Part shown: positions 21,354 to 30,425 of the stretch, piece by piece | How the letters are laid out: each line of letters begins with the position of its first letter | Numbering within the stretch: the first letter of the stretch is position 1 | Source of the DNA: Valencia hispanica | Lineage: Eukaryota > Chordata > Actinopteri > Cyprinodontiformes > Valenciidae | Length of the DNA: 64,000 bases | Assembly (NCBI GenBank): GCA_963556495.2 | Contig: OY747705.1 | Location: forward strand, 31,996,798 to 32,060,797 | Reading direction: 5' to 3' | The notes under the pieces: generated by a model | What the model was told of the DNA's origin: nothing | The model's database searches: none | The model's input: only the letters and a program-made list of their open reading frames with translations | Position numbers and translations under genes: made by a program

Positions 21354-22541
21354 TGGTTGGTTACTAATGATATTCTCATGGCCTCAGATAATGGACTTGT
21401 GTCTGTTCTGGTTTTGTTAGATCTCAGTGCTGCTTTTGACACAGTCGATCATAATATTCTCTTAGAAAGGCTTGAACATGTTGCAGGGATCAAAGGAACA
21501 GCACTAGGCTGGTTTAAATCATATTTGTCTGATAGATTCCAGTTTGTTCATCTAAATTATCAATCTTCTTCACTCTCAAGGATTACTTGTGGAGTTCCAC
21601 AAGGTTCTGTGCTTGGACCAATTCTGTTCACCATATATATGCTCCCAATTGGTAGAATCATTAGACAGCATGGGATAAATTTCCACAGCTATGCAGATGA
21701 TACACAACTATATTTATCCATAAATCCTGATGAACCCAGTCGGTTAGGTAGATTACAGGCATGTCTGGAAGACATAAAAACATGGATGACCCTAAACTTT
21801 TTGCTTTTAAATTCTGACAAAACAGAAGTTGCTGTCTTTGGACCAGAAGTTCTTAAACAGAAACTGATTAGTCAATCACTTCATCTGGATGGCATTAAAT
21901 TGGCCCCCAGTAATAACGTAAAGAACCTCGGCGTTATTTTTGACCGAGACTTGACATTTAAATCCCATATTAAACAGGTTTCTAGGATTTCTTTCTTTCA
22001 CCTCCGGAATATTGCTAAAATTAGAAACATCCTGTCCAGGAGTGATGCTGAGAAACTAGTCCATGCATTTGTTACCTCAAGGCTGGACTACTGTAATTCT
22101 TTACTATCAGGTAGTCCACAAAATGCCATTAAAAGCCTTCAGTTGATCCAAAATGCGGCAGCAAGAGTTTTGATGAGTATTAAAAAGAGAGATCACATTT
22201 CTCCTGTTTTAGCTTCCCTTCATTGGCTCCCTGTTAAACCCAGAATAGAATTTAAGATCCTTCTTTTTACATACAAAGCCCTTAATAATCAAGCTCCATC
22301 ATACATCAGAGATCTAATTGTTCCATATGTTCCTCACAGAGCCCTTCGCTCTCAGACTGCAGGTTTACTTGTAGTTCCTAGGATTTCTAAAAGTAGAATG
22401 GGAGGCAGATCTTTTAGTTATCAGGCTCCTCTTCTGTGGAACCAGCTCCCAGCTTTAGTCCGTGAGGCAGACACTCTGTTTACTTTTAAGGCCAGGCTTA
22501 AACTTTCCTTTTTGATAAAGCTTATAGTTAGAGTGGTTTAG
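21354..22541 (+). CDS. L2-clade reverse transcriptase, 5'-truncated open frame
   Basis: About 395 codons are open. The N-terminal residues resume within the fingers/palm at LLDLSAAFDTVDHNILL (first catalytic Asp motif). GVPQGSVLGPILFTIYM and the active site SYADDTQLYLS follow, so both Asp of the Y-A-D-D box are present. Thumb and C-terminal sequences follow (LGVIFDRDLTF, SRLDYCNSLLSG, LHWLPVKPRIEFK). The upstream endonuclease and first reverse-transcriptase motifs are lost, so it is not autonomous. Upstream the frame continues without a stop into the THAP exon (GTG at 21321), but no ATG initiates that fusion. Family function: target-primed reverse transcription of LINE and often SINE RNA. Confidence 0.88.
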   Translation, partial: WLVTNDILMASDNGLVSVLVLLDLSAAFDTVDHNILLERLEHVAGIKGTALGWFKSYLSDRFQFVHLNYQSSSLSRITCGVPQGSVLGPILFTIYMLPIGRIIRQHGINFHSYADDTQLYLSINPDEPSRLGRLQACLEDIKTWMTLNFLLLNSDKTEVAVFGPEVLKQKLISQSLHLDGIKLAPSNNVKNLGVIFDRDLTFKSHIKQVSRISFFHLRNIAKIRNILSRSDAEKLVHAFVTSRLDYCNSLLSGSPQNAIKSLQLIQNAAARVLMSIKKRDHISPVLASLHWLPVKPRIEFKILLFTYKALNNQAPSYIRDLIVPYVPHRALRSQTAGLLVVPRISKSRMGGRSFSYQAPLLWNQLPALVREADTLFTFKARLKLSFLIKLIVRVV

Positions 22542-23240
22542 GTCATCCTGAGCTATCTCTGTAGTTATGCTGCTATAGGCTTAGACTGCTGGAGGACAGA
22601 CTTACCAATTTTCTTCACTCTGCTACTTCCTTTTCTCCTACTACTCTCCAGTTGTATTACAGTACATTCTGTTATTTCGACTGTTAACTTTGTTTTCTCT
22701 CAGTGTTTTTCTCTCCATAGAAGATATACCTGGTCTGGTATTCTGCTGGGCTGCAATGCCATGTTGGACGGGGGGCATCGACTGGGATGATCCCCCCAGT
22801 AACTGAACATCCACTGTGTCCTGTTATTAACTTTTTACTTTCTGTAACATAGAAAGTTCTCTTATATCAGATCTTCTGTTCCTTCTGTGTTTCTGCTCTG
22901 TCTTCTCAAACCCCCAGACGGTCGTGGCAGATGGCCGCTCCTACTGAGCCTGGTTCTGTTGGAGGTTTCTTCCTGTTAAAGGGGAGTTTTTCCTCTCCAC
23001 CGTCGCTACATGCTTGCTCAGTATGAGGGATTGCTGAAGGATTGCTGTGGTTGGAAAGTCTGCATCAACGGGGCCCAACCTCACGCAATGACTGACGCAA
23101 TCTGCTGGGATTCCTTAAATAGGAAACTTTTTAACTGATTGGAATGTTTGTATAAATGTATTGAAATGACTTCTTGTTAAGTGCCTTGAGATGACATCTG
23201 TTGTGAATTGGCGCTATATAAATAAACTGAATTGAATTGA
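21354..23240 (+). mobile_element. 5'-truncated L2-clade LINE (Maui-like) inserted in the THAP exon
   Basis: The copy contains the C-terminal two thirds of the reverse transcriptase frame, about 700 bp of 3' UTR and a tail (AAATAAACTGAATTGAATTG). ATTGC occurs at both junctions (21349-21353, 23241-23245) and may be a 5-bp target duplication, though the tail itself contains ATTG. The long uninterrupted frame suggests a fairly recent insertion. A diverged copy of the same 3' half ends the window (63200-63970). Confidence 0.85.
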
Positions 23241-23748
23241 ATTGCCAGAATCAACATGGAAATATTTTTTCTATTTTTTTACGCCGGAATCCTTTAAGAA
23301 TTTGGGACAATATCAGGCGAAGTTGGCATCAAAGCTCCGTTTGGAAAAAGGGGCCATTCCAACAATCAGAGACTTGCCTGCAATTGAAACGGTAAGGCTG
23401 TGTTTTTATTGCTCTGCTGTGTGTAACAAACAGCAGCTAACTGCTAATGTGGCTATTGTATGCTAGCGGGAGTAGTAGATCTGGGTTAGATATGCTAAAG
23501 CATTACCTGCTGTGTCAACCCCCCTCCTTCCTGCCACCAATCAACGCGCCCCTCATTTGCATTAATACAATGCCCATCCACGACAGCCAAAGTATCGCAT
23601 CAGATCTCGAGAGACAATAATGCCTTCAGAAATAAGGGTCAAAGGAGCTCTGTGTTTATTTTTTTCAACTTTTTTTTTTTTAGAAGGACCTGAAAGACTA
23701 TAATAGAGCGTGGGTATCCAAGATAATACTAGGTTATGACTCCTTTAA

Positions 23749-25645
23749 GCAGGCTGTACCTGACCTCTCACATATTAACCAATGTCATAACATCAAAAAA
23801 GGCATCTAAACTCTGACACAAATTAAGAGGCAAGGAAAAAAGTCTCCATACATTCTCAGTCTTCCAAGATTATATGAGTATCATACAATATCTATGGCTT
23901 TTAGTGGACACAAATGTTTACCAGATTTGGACAGTTTGACAGGGTTGTTCTTCAGCAATACATGTTTGGATGAAAGGTATCTAAAATATGCAGAAAAATG
24001 CTTGTTGCTTAGAGCTTCACTACATATCAGCTTTTTGTCAGTTCCAAAACTGCTGAAAATAAGATTGGAAATAACATAAATCAAACTAGGCTGGACGGTT
24101 AGTATTGTTGCCCAGAGTTGAAATCCTTGTTGAGGCTTTTCCTAACTTTCTGTTTCTGTCCCGTACTCAGATCTTAAGTTTTGTCACACAGACCAACAAC
24201 ATGCAGGTTAGATTAATTGTCAACTTTAAACTGTGTGTGTGTAGCCTATGTGTGTGCATGGTTTGTCCTTTGTGTCTCTTGTGTTGCCCCATGATGGACT
24301 GGCCACTAGAGATGGACACAAGCTACCATCATCAAACCTGAACAAGATTAAAGCTGCAGTCCGGAGAATATATTTATGTGTCAAAGTTTTATAAATCTTT
24401 AGAATGATAGTGGGGTTCAATACTATGATGAAAGGCTAGTGCTCCACAACATTTGTTGTTCTTCCTAAGTCCTGTCTTCCTCCCACAGACCGCTATGCAT
24501 TTCACACTGACCGGCGAAATGTTTTTGCCAATAGAATTCAAGTTTCCGCCCTGTCGGCTGTCAATCAACTTGCATGTGCATGGCGCGAACCTGTGATGAT
24601 GAGGCTGTTCACACAGGTCGCTCCTGTTTACAGTCGCCATATTGGAAGAGAGCGTCAGCCATGGAGAAGTCGCTCACCTCTGAAATGTCCATAACAAAAT
24701 GCAATCGGGTGATGATGGATAGCAATTGCTGCTTTCCTCTTGACTCGCTGTGACACCACAGGTGATGTGCAATGCCCAATTGTTGAAATGGGGCTAGAGG
24801 GAGGGGTGTTTTGGGAGGGGCCTTGGATATTGAATTCAAAAAATCTCTCTCTCCCTCAAAAACTCCGGACAGCAGGTGAAGAGAACGCACTTTAATTCTC
24901 TTGTATTTAAAGTTAAGATTAGAATGTGTTTGAATGAATCATCTGGTTGGCTTTCTTTGGTCGTTTACTTGGCCTAAATATTTGTCTTATAATGGTTAAA
25001 TAACAATGTATTTAAATTGCAAATACTTTATACTTTTTTTATGAATAGACCTACTGTAAGGGAGCACCAGAATTACTAGTAACATACCTTGAGAAAAATT
25101 GGAAAAGATGTCCTTGCCTAAGAACCTAATCTCATGCAGTCGCTGGGGGTTTATTACTCCTCTGTCAGAAATGAGGCACCTAATCTACGAGCGTACATGT
25201 CAGCCAACAAGTAAATATTTTATATTTACATTTTATTATATGTTGTTCACCTCCCCTTCACAAATATGAGCCATTCTTACAGTCAAGCTGTGAGTTTCAC
25301 TGTGTCACTCTGAGGCTGTCGACCGCTAACTCATTAGAATTGGTTTTGCCAAGACAAGGTGCTGTGCACTCATATTAAAAAGGCAGATCAATAGTTTAAC
25401 ATGACCAACTCTCCCTCCTTGTGCTTAAAACCCCTCCATCTCCCCTCCCCCAGCAACGGCTTCTGTGTGTGCATCTGACCCTTCTTTTGTACAAAATTAA
25501 ACAAAAATAAAAAGATTTTTAAAAAGACCCTGTAAACGCATTACTTTATATTATAATCGACATCGCTTTAAGCAGCAGGCAGAACTGGCTGTTAAACCAA
25601 TAAATAGCTGACGTAATGCTAGCAAACAAGCGGATGGTTGAATTA
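23749..25645. other. Spacer between the two THAP elements, mostly non-coding
   Basis: It contains a SINE-type tail (24200-24345). From about 24345 there is an AGATTAAAGCTGCAGTCCGG motif that resembles the start of another fish TTAA-type repeat, but no matching right end was found. No gene is supported. Confidence 0.4.
24200..24345 (+). mobile_element. Fragment of the tRNA-headed SINE family (3' part)
   Basis: GTTAGATTAATTGTCAAC, GTGTGTGCATGGTTTGTCC, then GTGTTGCCCCATGATGGACT follow the same order as the fuller copy at 32188-32435 (GTGTGCATGAATGGTTGTAT, CTATGATGGATTGGCAACCT). The tRNA-like head is missing. Confidence 0.5.
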
Positions 25646-26645
25646 CACTACTCACATTAAGTTAGGGATATCGTGAGAGACTCAGTGGATGTCATACATA
25701 TGGTGTTTGTTTCACTTCAGAGATTTTTGGGATAGGGAGGCAATTGTATTGGGGTGATAGACACCTCGTTTTGTGTTTTCCACGTAATGGTCTCACTGTG
25801 TACAATGTGTCTTATATATTGGGGCCAACACCAAAAAATACTAAAGATAACCCTTTTCAATGTGGCGTCAATTTCAACATTCTGTGTGTTTAAAAAGCTG
25901 GTATTGTCAGCAAGTCATTCCAAATTCATCCTTCAAACAGCCATGAATACACAACGTCACTTAACGGACGAGCAGCGCCACCTGGCCATTGCCCGCCTTC
26001 GTGTCGGTGGTTGTTGTATCTCAAAGTGTCATCAGCAGACTTACATCAAGACACAGAACTACTGGCGGAGTTTGTGACAGACCCAGGAGTGGAGCCCCAC
26101 GAGTGACAGACCACAATGATGACCAGTACCTAAGGACCTGTGCACTGAGACATCGTCATGCAACTGCCACACAGCTGCAACCCCGTTTACGAGATGTGAG
26201 GTGTACTAGGGTTTCCAGGAAAACCATTTGCAACAGACTCCATGCTTTGGCTTGAATGCCAGACGAACATTGCAGGTGACTCCACTGACACCAAGACACC
26301 GCCATGAACGTTTGAAGTGGGCACAAGACCACGTGACCTGGACAATGCAGTGTGGTCTACCGTCCTGTTCCCTGACGAGTGTCTGGTCACCTTGCACAGA
26401 GATGATGATCGTCAGCGTTGCTGGAGAAGGCAAGGTGAGCGATACGTCGAAGTCAACATGGTCCCCAGGACTAGCTTTGGTGGAGGAGGTGCAACAGTCT
26501 GGGCAGGCATCACCAGTCAGCGCAAAACTGATTTGGTTATTGTAGATGGCTCAGTCACTGTGTGTTCTTACTTCAGATACGTCATAGAACCCATCATCAT
26601 CCCCCAATTCTACCAGGACACCCCCAACTTTCTGTTCATGGAGGA
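25646..26645 (+). mobile_element. Truncated Tc1 element, second copy of the 3231 family
   Basis: The intact left end CACTACTCACATTAAG follows TA (25644-25645). The body aligns with 3231-4207. It ends abruptly at 26645 in the codons around the second catalytic Asp, where a Rex1-like LINE tail begins. The right third and right terminus are missing, so it cannot be mobilised as a unit. Confidence 0.82.
25943..26645 (+). pseudogene. Tc1 transposase, frameshifted and truncated
   Basis: The ATG at 25943 begins MNTQRHLTDEQRHLAIARLR. About 20 bp in the helix-turn-helix are missing relative to the copy at 3507, shifting the frame. Conversely it retains the segment (CCCACGAGTGACAGACCACA) deleted there. 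The core continues in other frames with [14 protein letters not shown] (first catalytic Asp) and [17 protein letters not shown]. The sequence stops just before the second Asp block. Confidence 0.82.
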
Positions 26646-26744
26646 TATTCAATTCAAATTCAAAAATACTTTATTGATCCCAGAGGGAAATTAAGTGTTG
26701 GTATAGCTCATATCATTCTTTAAGGAGTTGTTGTAGATGATGAT
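26646..26744 (-). mobile_element. Rex1-like LINE 3' end fragment
   Basis: On the plus strand it reads AATTCAAATTCAAAAATACT, TTATTGATCCCAGAGGGAAA, TTAAGTGTTGGTATAGCTCA. This is nearly identical to the start of the large LINE at 43571, so it is a minus-strand, strongly 5'-truncated copy that cut off the Tc1 element to its left. Confidence 0.75.
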
Positions 26745-27171
26745 ATGCTCCTCGAATCTGGAACAAACTTCCAGACAACTGCAAAGCTGCTGGAACACAG
26801 TTCTTTTAAAGGAGTCATAACCTAGTATTATCTTGAATACCCACGCTCTATTATAGTCTTTCAGGCCCTTCTAAAAAAGAAAAGTTGAAAAAAAGTGAAA
26901 CAAATAAACACAGAGCTCCTCTGACCTTATTTCTGAAGGCATTATTGTCTCGCGAGATCTGATGCGATATTTTGGCTGTCGTGAACGGTCATTGCAATAA
27001 TGCAAATGAGGGACGCGTTGATTGGTGGCAGGAAGGAGGGGGGTTGACGCCGCAGGTGACGCATCAGCATATCTAACCCATATCTCCCGCTAGCATACAA
27101 TAGCCACATTAGCAGTTAGCTGCTGTTTGTTACACACAGTAGAGCAATAAAAACACAGCCTTACCGTTTCA

Positions 27172-27456
27172 ATTGCAGGCAAGTCTCTGATTGTTGGAAT
27201 GGCCCCTTTTTCCAAACAGAGCTTCGATGCCAACTTCGTCTGATACTGTCCCAGATTCGTAAAGGATTCCGGCGGTAAAATGTTTAGCACAGACACCTAA
27301 ACCAGTGGGAAGGGTTGTAGGAACCGCGTCATTAAAAATGAATTTAATCCACTGGTCCCTGATAGCTTGGTCCATTCTTGGGAGAGAAAAAATATTTCCA
27401 TGTTGATTCTGGCAGTCAACAACAGAGCAGCTCATGTGTGCACTACGTTTACGCAT
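27172..27456 (-). CDS. THAP zinc-finger exon (transposon-derived)
   Basis: The minus-strand frame starts MRKRSAHMSCSVVDC (an internal Met may be the true start). It shows the C2CH THAP layout: Cys-x4-Cys (CSVVDC), F-S-L-P near residue 25, Trp in DQWIKFIF, and Cys-x2-His-Phe (CAKHF) near residue 57. THAP domains bind DNA and sit at the N terminus of P-element, Kolobok and related transposases. After about 90 codons the coding sequence meets a splice donor (GTAAGG, 27165-27160 on the minus strand). No DDE exon follows before the right terminus. If expressed it would give only a DNA-binding module. The finger ligands are intact, unlike copy A. Confidence 0.72.
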
Positions 27457-27480
27457 CTTTCATTCGAGTTCGTACTTTGA

Positions 27481-27758
27481 ATGTGTCGGTCGCGAACAAA
27501 CCGGCTCTAAGAGGCAACTCTTTGAAGTGATTGATGTGAGCCGGCTCGTAATTGGGAACCGTTTTTTTATTTTTTCATTCCCCTCCCGCTTGTTTTGGTA
27601 CATTTGGTACACATCGTTTTTGCATCAATTTTGGTGATAAATACACTTTAAGCAACAGTAAATCTGAGGAGCCACTTGGGAGCCAAAAGAGCCGGCTCTT
27701 TATGGTGAGCCAAGCCAAAAGAACTGGCTGTCCAAAAAAGAGCTGGAATTCCCATCAC
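27481..27758. repeat. Inverted-repeat module inside copy B
   Basis: This is the reverse-orientation counterpart of 20918-21186. It runs between CCCATCAC (27751-27758) and GTGTCGGTCGCG (27483-27494), with GAGCCGGCTCTTTATGG-like blocks inside. Its outer end at 27481 is more decayed than in copy A. Confidence 0.5.
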
Positions 27759-27847
27759 TAGAATTCAGTAATGGCGACGCTCGACTGAATATGAGGGGGA
27801 GAGAGGCGAGGGGGAGGGCTGGCTTCCTCCAGCATAGGTCTGCGATG

Positions 27848-27883
27848 TCTATATATGGTATATCCTGCTCCGACTTGACGTCA
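27848..27883 (-). promoter_or_regulatory. CRE palindrome plus TATA-like box (copy B)
   Basis: TGACGTCA at 27876-27883 and CTATATATGG at 27849-27858. On the minus strand the order is CRE, about 20 bp, TATA-like box, then the THAP exon about 400 bp downstream, as in copy A. Confidence 0.4.
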
Positions 27884-28336
27884 AGTTGGCCAGAAATTAA
27901 AATTACGTATTTGAGTGCACGTGTACGTGGGCTATTTGATGAACCCAAAGGTAAACAAACGCTTCACTTTTAAATATCAGCTTCCCGGCCAGTGTATAAT
28001 CGTTAGGCAATCATAACACACTGTTTTTCTCATGGAAAAGTGAAAATTACAGGTCATGACTCCTTTAAATCACAACTAAAAACATATCTGTTTAGAGCTG
28101 CCTTTGAGTAATGTTTTCATGTATCATGTTTTGTATATGCTTCTTGCTGTTTCTACATTATATGCTTTGTAATGCCTTGATGTATCTGTGTTAGCTTCTT
28201 GCTTTATTGCTGTTTTTACTTTATATGCTTTGTTTGTGCTTTACTGCTGTTTTTATTTTACCTCTTAATCATGTTAAGCACCTTGAATCACCTTGTTGTT
28301 GAAAGTGTGCTATACAAATAAAATTGCCTTGCCTTG

Positions 28337-29727
28337 ATGCTTTAATACAATAAGTTGCTACCGAGTTATTAGCAGGGGTAACTGAAAATGTCGTAAGTGG
28401 GGAGGTTGGTAGTTTGTGCAAAGTGTAAAAAACATAAGAATTTGTATTTATTTGTGTTTTATTTTATACTGCATTAACAATTACATTTTCATAAAGCATA
28501 TGTTTTTTGGGGGAAATGCAGGCTATCACAATAAAAATTTGATTAGGAAGACTAAATAAATCAGTGTTTCTTAATTGTATTCTGTGAAATATTCTTTTAT
28601 TACAAAGTACTTCCTGCATACATTTTGCTGTAGTAATTTCAGTGTCATTTCCGGTCTTCTTTCTCCACATTTATATCTTTGATGGCAGGCGTGTATATAT
28701 GTACCTGTACAGATTTAAACAAACTGCCTCTGCTTTTAAATTCTAGCTCCAACCAGATAATTGCATTTAAGGATAAAAGCAGCTTTGATTGGTCAAATAT
28801 TGATTACATTTTCTCCAGGACAATTGCAAATGTCCTTGCAGTAACCAACTGGGACTGGGTAAAGATGCATTGTTAAAAAAAGGATATTCTCAAGGTCTTT
28901 TCGGAACATGACATAACCAATTGACAATGCAATACCTCAGAAAGATATGCCTTTATTTCATCAGCACTGTTTTTTTTATCCACATTGTTTTCTTGGAGAC
29001 AATATAGTTTATTTTTTATTATCTGCAACAAAAAAAGAACAGTTTATGTCTGCCTCCCTCCAGTCTATGATATGGATGAATGTCTTCAAGCAATTAAGTA
29101 AACAACATTTTAAAACGTAACATAAAATGTAAAAGATGACAGTGTCAAACAAAAATCAATCACTATGTTGTGGTGTTATTTTGTTGCAAGAGGGAATGGT
29201 GCACATCACAAAGAAATAGTATCACAAAGAAACAAAGTAGTGAAAATATTCAAGAAAGATTGCCAAATTAGTTAAAAAGTTGGTTAAGAAAAACTGAGTC
29301 AAAGTTTTGAACTGGCCATCACAATGGACTTAGCTCAGTTCCATAGCAATTAATTGACAGAAATAATAACCTGACTGCAGGGCAGCTTTGTTATTCTGGT
29401 ATATTAAATAATTTGGGTAATATTAACTGACCTAAAACAGGGCAAGTTTAGTCTGCTTTGATTTCAGTAAATAAGTGAATAAAAGTTGTCTTTTTATACA
29501 GTGAATCTCAATATCTGGTATGAACTATAGATCAAATTCAGTGTCTTTCAATCTGTAGAGGTCAAAGGTTATCTATCTCAGAAAGTCCATCTGATTCCAC
29601 TGAATCATTGACATTTTATCAATCCCTTATCCAGACCAAGTGTAACACCTGTGGAGGGGAGTAACTCTTTGGGTGCAGTCAATGTGTGTACTTGCACATC
29701 TAAATTGAGCTATGGCAGTAATCGACC
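28337..29727. other. Non-coding AT-rich sequence
   Basis: No supported gene or repeat structure. Short frames at 28464-28670 (minus) and 28679-28876 (plus) have no motif. Confidence 0.5.
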
Positions 29728-29731
29728 TTAA

Positions 29732-30421
29732 AGGTCTCGTTTACTGAGAAACCGTGTAATACTTGTTTTGTTGTTTTTTAACACATTTGGTCTCTCTGAG
29801 TTGCTTATGCATGCTGCATGTGAACATTTCCTCCAACCCCCATTGCCTGCATTAGCCACATAAAGGAACTAGATAGCAAAAATGAGCAATTCAGAAAAAA
29901 ATAGTCTCTTCTATGCCACAGAGAAAATTTGTATCCATTGTCTTGCCTACCTTGGCTTGCGACCGCCAACAGAAGGGCTGTATTGATTTTGCGGCCAGGA
30001 GAGAGCAGACCACGTCTTTGCTAGTAGAAGCTAACCGTTAGCAACTCCAAAACATGGCGGAACACGGTCGGACTTGTGTTATTTGTGGACATAGCATTTT
30101 TTTCACCCAAGAAAGAACTGAAAAGGAAACTGTTGGAATTTGTCTTTAGAACACCAGTGAAGTAAGTTAGATTAATTATTTGCTTGAAGGCAACATGCGA
30201 GTCGCATTGCTATTGGCCAATCAGAGGTGAGATGTTTGAATCTCATGAATATTAATGAGTAAGAGTCATAATCCTGTTATTTCTCCCCACTCCTCCAACA
30301 AACTTCAACCTCCTGAAACAGGAGCACCAGAGCATTTTTTCCCACAGAAAAGAACCCACAAGGCATTTATTCAAACAAAAGATCACAGTAAATTTATTGA
30401 ACAAATGAGTGAACGAGACCT
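29732..30421 (+). mobile_element. Second TTAA-flanked element (about 0.7 kb), different family
   Basis: The left end TTAAAGGTCTCGTTTACTGA (TTAA 29728-29731) is the inverted complement of the right end GAGTGAACGAGACCTTTAA (TTAA 30422-30425), with one or two mismatches over about 19 bp. The TTAA duplication and A-A-A-G-G opening resemble the THAP elements, but the next bases differ, so it is a separate family. A candidate exon lies at 30054-30166. No catalytic domain fits in the remaining space. Superfamily unproven: Kolobok-like or piggyBac-like. Confidence 0.6.
30054..30166 (+). pseudogene. Candidate first exon in the TTAA element
   Basis: The ATG at 30054 begins MAEHGRTCVICGHSIFF with a Cys-x2-Cys pair. 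A T-run near 30100 then requires a one-base shift to continue as SPKKELKRKLLEFVFRTPVK, after which a GTAAGT donor appears. The Cys pair and basic helix suggest a zinc-binding N-terminal domain of a transposase, but the family is not recognised. Without the shift the frame stops at a TAG soon after. Confidence 0.3.
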
Positions 30422-30425
30422 TTAA

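Larger units (their letters stand above)
21315..23399 (+). pseudogene. THAP-domain exon of copy A, interrupted and deleted
   Basis: The exon starts around 21321-21353 with a Ser-Cys-Ser-Val-Val-Asp-Cys motif, the first Cys pair of a THAP C2CH finger. It is cut at 21353 by the L2 LINE and resumes at 23246 (CAGAATCAACATGGAAATAT). Compared with copy B about 115 bp are then missing, including the segment for the C-x2-H-F half of the finger. Downstream sequence resumes at GCCGGAATCC (23283) and ends at a splice donor (GTAAGG, 23391-23396). The finger cannot fold. Confidence 0.65.
20641..23744 (+). mobile_element. TTAA-flanked THAP element, copy A (Kolobok-like), split by an L2 LINE
   Basis: The left end reads TTAAAGGAGTCATGACCTG (TTAA at 20637-20640) and the right end is its complement ATGACTCCTTTAA (TTAA at 23745-23748). 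Copy B (26810-28064) has the same ends and content in reverse. Order inside: leader with CRE and TATA-like motifs, a hAT-like inverted-repeat module (20918-21186), a THAP exon with splice donor, an intron-like 3' part, and the right end. THAP zinc finger plus TTAA target fits the Kolobok superfamily; piggyBac also uses TTAA but lacks THAP. No DDE catalytic region remains, so it would depend on a transposase in trans. The L2 at 21354-23240 is a later insertion. Confidence 0.72.
26810..28064 (-). mobile_element. TTAA-flanked THAP element, copy B (Kolobok-like)
   Basis: TTAA at 26806-26809 and 28065-28068 flank termini AGGAGTCATAACC and its counterpart GGTCATGACTCCT. Content on the minus strand matches copy A in order: left end, CRE/TATA-like motifs, inverted-repeat module (27481-27758), THAP exon, splice donor, intron-like 3' part. 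At about 1.25 kb without foreign insertion it shows the basic layout of this non-autonomous form. The flanking L2 sequence becomes contiguous when it is removed, a clean demonstration of TTAA duplication. Superfamily (Kolobok) is inferred from THAP plus TTAA. Confidence 0.78.
26745..28336 (+). mobile_element. L2-type LINE 3' fragment, split by THAP copy B
   Basis: Left piece 26745-26805 encodes the end of the LINE frame (WNKLPDNCKAAGTQ). Right piece 28069-28336 continues with SQLKTYLFRAAFE and a stop, then the 3' UTR and the tail AAGCACCTTGAATCACC ... CAAATAAAATTGCC. The two pieces meet at a single TTAA when copy B is removed, apart from a one-base frame difference. This fixes the insertion point of copy B. 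Confidence 0.75.

Noticed and set aside
24609..24890. 93-codon minus-strand frame as a coding exon
   Set aside because: No motif; it overlaps sequence that resembles untranslated parts of fish DNA repeats.
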